Shown: positions 58,808-64,000 of the stretch, piece after piece
Position numbering within the stretch: the first letter of the stretch is position 1
How the letters are laid out: the number at the start of each line of letters is the position of its first letter
The notes under the pieces: generated by a model
The model's database searches: none
Seen by the model: only the letters and a program-made list of their open reading frames with translations
What the model was told of the DNA's origin: nothing
Made by a program: the position numbers and the translations under genes
Source of the DNA: Variovorax sp. DXTD-1
GTDB lineage: Bacteria; Pseudomonadota; Gammaproteobacteria; Burkholderiales; Burkholderiaceae_C
Direction: 5' to 3'
Assembly (NCBI RefSeq): GCF_003984625.1
Contig: NZ_RWKH01000024.1
Location: 30,227-94,226 of the forward strand
Length of the DNA stretch: 64,000 nt

Positions 58808-60148
58808 TTGATCAACGGCATTCTCGCCGCCGAGGAGCTCCTGGCTTCCCGCGTGGCCTTTACATTCCGGACCTATCCCAAGCAGATCACCGCGGCCATC
58901 GCGGCGGCCCTGCTGAGCGCTGGCACCCTGGCCGTGGCCTCCCTCGGTCCCGATGCGTCCGACCTCCCGGTCCAACAGGTGCTTGAAGCGACCGCGCCCC
59001 TGTCTTTTGCAGAACAGAGCGAATCGCTCGAGAACTTCAGCTTTACGCTGTTTCGAACCGACATCACGCGCTCGAGCGACACGGCCGAGGCCCTGCTGAA
59101 GCGCCTGGGCATTTCCGACCCCGCCGCCACCGCCTTCGTGCGCGCGAGCGGCGAAGCCCGCAATGCGCTGTTCGCACGCGCGGGACGCACCATCACAGCC
59201 GAAGCCACGCAGGAAAACCAGCTCAAGAAGCTCAGCGCCCGCTGGATTCCCGACGGCGACGGCGGCTTCAAGCGCTTCGTGATCGAACGCACGGCGGTCG
59301 GCTTCGTTGCGCTCACCGAGCGCGACACGCTCACACCGGGCACGCGCCTGGCCAGCGGCACCATCCGCACCTCGCTGTTCGCAGCCACCGACGACTCCCG
59401 CGTTCCCGACTCGGTTGCGAGCCAGCTGGCCGACATCTTCGCCGGCGACGTCGACGTGCGCTCCCTGCGAAAGGGCGACCGCTTTGCCGTGGTGTACGAA
59501 ACCTTCGAAGCCGATGGCCAGGCGCTGCGCAGCGGCCGCGTGCTCTCGGCCGAGTTCGAGAGCGGCGGCAAGGTGCACCAAGCCGTGTGGTTCCAGCCCC
59601 CGGGCCAAAAGGGCAGCTACTACCGCCCGAACGGCGACAGCCTGCGCAAGGCCTACCTGAGCTCGCCGGTGGAGTTTTCGCGCGTATCGAGCGGCTTCGC
59701 GATGCGCATGCACCCGATCCTGAACAGCTGGCGCCAGCACAACGGTATCGACTTCGCAGCCCCCACGGGCACAGCGGTGCGCAGCGTCGGCGACGGCACG
59801 GTCGATTTCGCCGGCACGCAAAGCGGCTACGGCAACATCGTCATCATCAAGCACCGCAACAACCAGCAGACGGCCTACGCCCACCTGAGCCGCGTGGACG
59901 TCAAGGCCGGCGAAAGCATCAGCCAGGGCCAGACGATCGGCGCGGTGGGGTCCACCGGCTGGGCCACCGGGCCGCACCTGCACTTCGAGTTTCGCGTGAA
60001 CGGCGAATACCAGGACCCAGCCTCCATCGCCCAGGAAGGCGGCGCGCCGATCACCGCAGCCCTGCGTCCGGCCTTCGAACGCGTTGCCGTCGGTGCACGC
60101 ACCGAACTGGCCGCGGCGTTCTCGGTCATTCAGGCCAGCGCAGACTGA
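58808..60148 (+). CDS. M23-family murein DD-endopeptidase (MepM-like)
   Basis: A 446-residue envelope protein. An N-terminal membrane segment (about residues 28-47) is followed by a regulatory domain and a C-terminal LytM/M23 domain with zinc ligands in HNGIDFAAPTGT and HLHFEF, plus AYAHLSRVDVKAG. The zinc-binding residues look complete, so it should cleave peptidoglycan cross-links. The start is uncertain: TTG 58808 gives the full anchor, with a weak GGA upstream. It precedes anmK, which recycles a product of murein turnover. Confidence 0.9.
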   Translation: MINGILAAEELLASRVAFTFRTYPKQITAAIAAALLSAGTLAVASLGPDASDLPVQQVLEATAPLSFAEQSESLENFSFTLFRTDITRSSDTAEALLKRLGISDPAATAFVRASGEARNALFARAGRTITAEATQENQLKKLSARWIPDGDGGFKRFVIERTAVGFVALTERDTLTPGTRLASGTIRTSLFAATDDSRVPDSVASQLADIFAGDVDVRSLRKGDRFAVVYETFEADGQALRSGRVLSAEFESGGKVHQAVWFQPPGQKGSYYRPNGDSLRKAYLSSPVEFSRVSSGFAMRMHPILNSWRQHNGIDFAAPTGTAVRSVGDGTVDFAGTQSGYGNIVIIKHRNNQQTAYAHLSRVDVKAGESISQGQTIGAVGSTGWATGPHLHFEFRVNGEYQDPASIAQEGGAPITAALRPAFERVAVGARTELAAAFSVIQASAD

Positions 60149-60204
60149 GCACCCGCGGGGCAATAGCGGCGGCACAACAAACGCCCCGTTCGCCCCGTTC
60201 AGCA

Positions 60205-61332
60205 ATGGCCGCCGAACTGTTCATCGGGTTGATGTCCGGCACGTCGCTCGACGGCGTCGATGGCGTTCTGGCCGACTTTTCCGAAGGCCGCATCGCGGTA
60301 CTGGCCTACGCTACGGCCCCCTTCCCCGCCGAGCTGCGGGCGGAGCTGATGGGGCTCAACACGCCCGGCGACAACGAACTGCACCGCGCCGCGCTTGCCG
60401 GCAATGGCCTGGCCCGCATCTATGCAGGCGTCGTCGGCCAGCTCCTCGCCGACAGCGGGACTTCTGCCAGTGCCGTTACAGCGCTCGGCTCTCATGGCCA
60501 GACGGTTCGCCACCGCCCCACCGAATTCGACGCCGTTGGCTACACGCTGCAGATCAACAACCCCTCGCTGCTGGCTGAACTGACCGGTATCGACGTGGTT
60601 GCGGACTTTCGCAGCCGCGACCTCGCCGCAGGCGGTCAGGGCGCCCCACTGGTGCCGGCGTTCCACCGTGCGCTCTTCGCGCGCGCCGGCGAACCTGTGG
60701 CGGTGCTGAACATCGGCGGCATTTCGAACCTGAGCCTGCTGCCCGCCGCCGATGCACCGGGAGAGCCCGCCGTGCTGGGTTTCGACTGTGGGCCAGGCAA
60801 TGCCTTGATGGATTACTGGTGCCAGCTTCATACAGGCCAGCCGTTCGATCGCAGCGGGCAATGGGCCGCGAGTGGGCAGGTACTGCCTGAGCTGCTTGCC
60901 ACGCTGCAGGCCGAGCCCTATTTCGCAAAGGCACCGCCCAAAAGCACGGGTCGCGACCTGTTCAATCCGCCCTGGCTTTCAGCGCGCCTTGGCACGGCTA
61001 CGGGCGCTGCGCCTGCTGACGTGCAAGCGACCCTGACCGAATTCACCGCCAGCGTTTCCGCAGCCGACATGCTGCGCTATGGAAACGCTAGCAAGCTGCT
61101 GATCGTTTGCGGCGGTGGCGCCTTGAACGACCACCTGCTCAAGCGCTTGCGCGCGTGGCTGCCGGGTGTGGAAGTGGACGCGTCCACGAAGCACGGCCTG
61201 CCGCCGCTGCAGGTCGAAGCTGCGGCCTTTGCATGGCTGGCGCGCAGCACCGCGCGGCGCGAGGCAGGCAACCTTGCCAGCGTGACCGGTGCGCGCGGGC
61301 CCCGCGTGTTGGGCGCTGTTTACCCGGCTTGA
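60205..61332 (+). CDS. anmK: Anhydro-N-acetylmuramic acid kinase
   Basis: AnmK phosphorylates 1,6-anhydro-MurNAc during cell-wall recycling. The 375-residue protein has the ATPase-fold start FIGLMSGTSLDGVDGVL, GSHGQTVRHRP, VADFRSRDLAAGGQGAPLVPAFH and NIGGISNLS, followed by GFDCGPGNALMD and CGGGALNDHLL. It lies 56 bases after the M23 endopeptidase gene, and the two probably form a murein-turnover unit ending at the terminator at 61392. Confidence 0.95.
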   Translation: MAAELFIGLMSGTSLDGVDGVLADFSEGRIAVLAYATAPFPAELRAELMGLNTPGDNELHRAALAGNGLARIYAGVVGQLLADSGTSASAVTALGSHGQTVRHRPTEFDAVGYTLQINNPSLLAELTGIDVVADFRSRDLAAGGQGAPLVPAFHRALFARAGEPVAVLNIGGISNLSLLPAADAPGEPAVLGFDCGPGNALMDYWCQLHTGQPFDRSGQWAASGQVLPELLATLQAEPYFAKAPPKSTGRDLFNPPWLSARLGTATGAAPADVQATLTEFTASVSAADMLRYGNASKLLIVCGGGALNDHLLKRLRAWLPGVEVDASTKHGLPPLQVEAAAFAWLARSTARREAGNLASVTGARGPRVLGAVYPA

Positions 61333-61391
61333 GACTGCCGCAAGCGGAGCACGCTCGTCGATTGCGGGCAAGACTAATAGCGCCAGACAAC

Positions 61392-61416
61392 AAAAAGCCG
61401 CCCGAAGGCGGCTTTT
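61392..61416. terminator. Bidirectional terminator between anmK and erpA
   Basis: A hairpin of AAAAGCCGCC and GGCGGCTTTT with a CGA loop lies between the converging genes, with A and T runs on both sides. It can end transcripts from either direction. Its core is identical to the hairpin at 61939. Confidence 0.9.
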
Positions 61417-61437
61417 ACCGTCAGCAACAGAATGAAA

Positions 61438-61803
61438 TCAAGCCGAAAAGCTGGATCCGCAGCCGCAGGTGCTGGTGGCATTCGGATTCTTGATCACGAA
61501 TTGCGCGCCCTGCAGGTCTTCCTTGTAGTCGATTTCAGCGCCGACCAGGTACTGGTAGCTCATGGCATCGATCAGCAGCGACACGCCGTTCTTGGTCATG
61601 GTCGTATCGTCTTCATTCGTGATTTCGTCGAAAGTGAAGCCGTACTGAAAGCCCGAGCAGCCGCCGCCCTGCACGAACACGCGCAGCTTGAGGTCGGGAT
61701 TGCCCTCCTCGGCGATCAGGTCGGCCACCTTGGCGGCCGCACTGTCCGTGAAGACGATCGGTTCGGGCATCTGGGTCTGGATGTTTTCGGCAACAACGCT
61801 CAT
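61438..61803 (-). CDS. erpA: Iron-sulfur cluster insertion protein ErpA
   Basis: An A-type Fe-S carrier of 121 residues that delivers clusters to apo-enzymes, including those of isoprenoid synthesis. The three conserved cysteines are C49 (GGGCSGFQYG), C113 and C115 (TCGCGSSFS). ATG 61803 has AAGGAG at good spacing. It lies downstream of rplM-rpsI, but a strong terminator separates it from rpsI, so it probably has its own promoter in 61804-61938. Confidence 0.95.
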   Translation of the reverse strand: MSVVAENIQTQMPEPIVFTDSAAAKVADLIAEEGNPDLKLRVFVQGGGCSGFQYGFTFDEITNEDDTTMTKNGVSLLIDAMSYQYLVGAEIDYKEDLQGAQFVIKNPNATSTCGCGSSFSA

Positions 61804-61938
61804 GTGGGATAACTCCTTGAGGGCCGAACAGGCGGCCAATGAACCAATGCTACTGCAATGCGGCATTCTCGGCAGGGCGGCATTGGCGAGCACCCAACAC
61901 AAGTGGGGTCGAAAACCGTCCCCGCCAAGGGCCACAAT

Positions 61939-61963
61939 GAAAAAGCCGCCCGAAGGCGGCTCT
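61939..61963 (-). terminator. Rho-independent terminator of rplM-rpsI
   Basis: AGCCGCC and GGCGGCT arms with a CGA loop are followed, on the minus strand, by a run of five T, 19 bases after the rpsI stop. The stem and loop repeat those of the terminator at 61392. Confidence 0.88.
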
Positions 61964-61981
61964 TGCTTGCAGCGGACAGTA

Positions 61982-62374
61982 TCAGCGCTTGCTGAACTGC
62001 TTGCGGCGGCGAGCAGAGTGCAAACCGACCTTCTTACGCTCGACTTCACGCGCGTCGCGGGTAACGAAGCCAGCCTGGCTCAGCACCGGCTTCAGGCTTG
62101 CGTCGTAGTCGATCAGCGCACGGGTGATGCCATGGCGCGTTGCGCCGGCCTGGCCCGATTCACCGCCGCCGTTCACGTTGACCATCACATCGAAAGCTTC
62201 GAGGTTGTTGGTCAGCACGAGGGGTTGCTTCGCGATCATGATCGAGGTTTCGCGGCCGAAGAACTCTTGAATGTCCTTGCCGTTGACCGTGATCTTGCCC
62301 GAGCCCTTTTTCAGAAACACACGGGCGACGCTCGATTTGCGACGGCCGGTGCCATTGTTCCATTCACCAATCAT
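61982..62374 (-). CDS. rpsI: 30S ribosomal protein S9 (uS9)
   Basis: A 130-residue ribosomal protein with GTGRRKSSVARVFL at the start, INVNGGGESGQAGATRHGITRAL-type centre (VNVNGGGESGQAGA) and the invariant basic tail RRKQFSKR that reaches the P-site. ATG 62374. It follows rplM by 12 bases in the conserved rplM-rpsI operon. Confidence 0.97.
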   Translation of the reverse strand: MIGEWNNGTGRRKSSVARVFLKKGSGKITVNGKDIQEFFGRETSIMIAKQPLVLTNNLEAFDVMVNVNGGGESGQAGATRHGITRALIDYDASLKPVLSQAGFVTRDAREVERKKVGLHSARRRKQFSKR

Positions 62375-62386
62375 TCTCAAGGCTCC

Positions 62387-62818
62387 TTACAGTTCCAGCA
62401 CTTTGGGCTGTTGGGCGGTATGCGGGTGCTCAGCGCCACCGTACACCTTGAGTTTCTTGATCATCGCGTAGCCCAGCGGGCCCTTGGGCAGCATGCCCTT
62501 GACAGCCTTTTCCAGGGCGCGGCCCGGGTGCTTGGATTGCATGTCGCGGAAGTTGGTTGCCGTGATACCGCCCGGATAGCCCGAGTGACGGTAGTACACC
62601 TTGTCGATCGACTTGGCGCCGGTGACGCGCAACTGGGCTGCGTTGATGATGACGATGAAGTCACCGGTATCGACGTGAGGCGTGTAAATGGCCTTGTGTT
62701 TGCCGCGCAAACGGAGAGCAACTTCGCTGGCTACTCGTCCGAGGACCTTGTCGGTCGCGTCAATCACAAACCACTCGTGCGTCACGTCAGCGGGCTTGGC
62801 GCTGAACGTTTTGGTCAT
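62387..62818 (-). CDS. rplM: 50S ribosomal protein L13 (uL13)
   Basis: A 143-residue ribosomal protein with WFVIDATDKVLGRVASEVA, the YRHSGYPGG signature and AVKGMLPKGPLG. ATG 62818 gives the standard N-terminus; an upstream in-frame start at 62860 is not supported. The region from here to 63040 is the divergent promoter region with rlmJ and holds no gene. Confidence 0.97.
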   Translation of the reverse strand: MTKTFSAKPADVTHEWFVIDATDKVLGRVASEVALRLRGKHKAIYTPHVDTGDFIVIINAAQLRVTGAKSIDKVYYRHSGYPGGITATNFRDMQSKHPGRALEKAVKGMLPKGPLGYAMIKKLKVYGGAEHPHTAQQPKVLEL

Positions 62819-63039
62819 GAGTTTTCTCTTGAAAAGAGGGTTTGGCGAGCCCTTTTCCACGGTCGGCGTTCCTCTGACGGGAATCTCTTAGGTGGGTTTC
62901 ACGCGTCCTGGAGAACAGGTTGCATGCCTTCGCCGCGGGACTACAAAAACGCTGCGAAGCCCGCGATTATACGAAGAATCGGGCCATCGAAGCAAATTGA
63001 AGCCTGCCGAAGGGCCCGAGACGTTACCATCCTCACCCT

Positions 63040-63999
63040 ATGTTCAGTTACCGCCACGCCTTCCATGCCGGCAACCACGCCGACGTGCTCAAGCACACGG
63101 TGCTGATTGCCACGCTCGACCACCTGCTTGAAAAAGAAGCAGCCCTGACCGTCATCGACACCCACGCCGGCGCCGGCCTGTACCGTCTCGACGGGGACTA
63201 CGCCGGCACCAGCGGTGAAGCGGCCGAAGGCATATTGCGCCTGCTTTCGGACAAGAAAGCTGTGGCTCCCACGTCGCCACCGGCTCCGGCTGCAAAGTCC
63301 GCTACCAAAAAGCTAGCGCCCGAAGCCGAAGCATCCCTGGCCGACGCGATTGCGCGCTACCTCAGCGTGATTCACGACTTCAACCCCAAGGGCGGCGCGC
63401 GCGTCTACCCGGGTTCGCCGTTCATCGTGCAGCACCTGCTGCGCGACCACGACAAGCTCAAGCTGTTCGAACTGCACCCGACCGACGCGCGTACGCTGGA
63501 TGCCAACATCGCGCAGCTCGAGGCGGGCCGCCAGATAGCCGTGTTGCGCGAAGACGGCTTCGGCAGCGCCACCAAGTTCCTGCCGCCGCCGTCGCGTCGC
63601 GCGCTGGTGCTGATGGACCCGAGCTACGAAATCAAGAGCGACTACGGCCGCGTGCTCGACTTCGCAGCCGACGCGCTCAAGCGCTTTGCCACCGGCACCT
63701 ATGCGATCTGGTACCCGATCATTCCGCGGCCCGAGGCGCACGACCTCCCGCGGCGGCTGAAAACGCTGGCGACCAAGGCCGGAAAGTCGTGGCTGCATGC
63801 CACGCTCACGGTCAAGTCGAGCAAGCTGATCACCACGACCACCGGTGAAACCCAGCGCCCGGGGCTGCCCGCCAGCGGCATGTTCCTGATCAACCCACCC
63901 TATACGCTGAAGCCGCTGCTGGCAGCCGCCTTGCCCCAGCTGGTGGAGCGGCTGGCCCAGGACAAGCACGCAGCCTTCTCGCTCGATTCGGGCGGCTAG
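63040..63999 (+). CDS. rlmJ: 23S rRNA (adenine-2030-N6)-methyltransferase RlmJ
   Basis: A 319-residue SAM methyltransferase that modifies A2030 of 23S rRNA. The N-terminal FSYRHAFHAGNHADVLKH is the RlmJ hallmark, DTHAGAGLY is the SAM motif and LMDPSYE is the catalytic DPPY-type motif. An Ala/Pro/Lys-rich insert (about residues 75-95) makes it longer than the 280-residue enterobacterial protein. The stop is the last codon before the window end. Confidence 0.95.
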   Translation: MFSYRHAFHAGNHADVLKHTVLIATLDHLLEKEAALTVIDTHAGAGLYRLDGDYAGTSGEAAEGILRLLSDKKAVAPTSPPAPAAKSATKKLAPEAEASLADAIARYLSVIHDFNPKGGARVYPGSPFIVQHLLRDHDKLKLFELHPTDARTLDANIAQLEAGRQIAVLREDGFGSATKFLPPPSRRALVLMDPSYEIKSDYGRVLDFAADALKRFATGTYAIWYPIIPRPEAHDLPRRLKTLATKAGKSWLHATLTVKSSKLITTTTGETQRPGLPASGMFLINPPYTLKPLLAAALPQLVERLAQDKHAAFSLDSGG

Positions 64000-64000
64000 A

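Overview
The window is a stretch of chromosome from a high-GC betaproteobacterium, most likely a member of the Comamonadaceae close to Variovorax. I infer this from the roughly 67% GC of the core genes, several familiar gene orders (pilG-H-I-J-L next to rubredoxin-thiD-hemL; dusB-fis-purH; rplM-rpsI-erpA; phoH-ybeY), and an intergenic repeat whose sequence I associate with this family. No phage, IS or plasmid genes and no CRISPR array were seen. No gene-free stretch exceeds about 300 bases; the longest gaps are near 36 kb and 62.9 kb and hold a terminator and promoter regions.

Layout. 1-8.4 kb: a type IV pilus chemosensory cluster on the minus strand (PilG, PilH, PilI, PilJ, and PilL cut by the window edge). 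8.4-11 kb: rubredoxin, ThiD-type kinase, HemL. 11-14 kb: dusB-fis-purH. 14.2-15.4 kb: a YqaA-type membrane protein and a glutathione transferase. 15.4-19.5 kb: a lower-GC two-gene module (Schlafen/AlbA-type ATP-binding protein plus a TrlF-like PHP/SMC-like ATPase), a candidate defence system placed downstream of ychF. 20.8-27 kb: a complete ribose operon rbsB-A-C-R-K-D with tandem LacI-type operators. 27-33.7 kb: GDPD and MOSC proteins, a UbiH-family hydroxylase, DsbC, an M61 peptidase and an enoyl-CoA hydratase. 33.7-35.7 kb: a sigma factor with a membrane partner that carries a hexanucleotide tandem repeat. 35.86 kb: a tRNA with CAU anticodon. 36-42.4 kb: a TetR regulator, three membrane-anchored or exported multihaem cytochromes c, AlkB, and a MocR-type regulator. 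42.4-44.3 kb: an LpxH-like phosphoesterase and a DmeF-like metal exporter.

44.3-52.6 kb: ruvB and ruvA, both on the minus strand in the ancestral order, separated by a tightly overlapping seven-gene plus-strand operon. That operon encodes a CDP-alcohol phosphatidyltransferase, a hydrolase-methyltransferase fusion, a PAP2/dual-specificity phosphatase fusion, a small membrane protein, a PlsC-type acyltransferase, a CdsA-type cytidylyltransferase and a YdeI-family protein. It contains the four components of the E. coli ynbABCD cluster, whose function I do not know to be established, and looks like a self-contained alternative phospholipid pathway. This operon and the TrlF module are the two best candidates for undescribed systems.

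52.7-64 kb: phoH-ybeY-methyltransferase, dtd with a CDF transporter, a FecR/OmpA-lipoprotein pair, tyrS, an M23 endopeptidase, anmK, erpA, rpsI, rplM and rlmJ. Most genes overlap or abut their neighbours by ATGA/GTGA junctions, so the transcription units are long and translational coupling is probably common.
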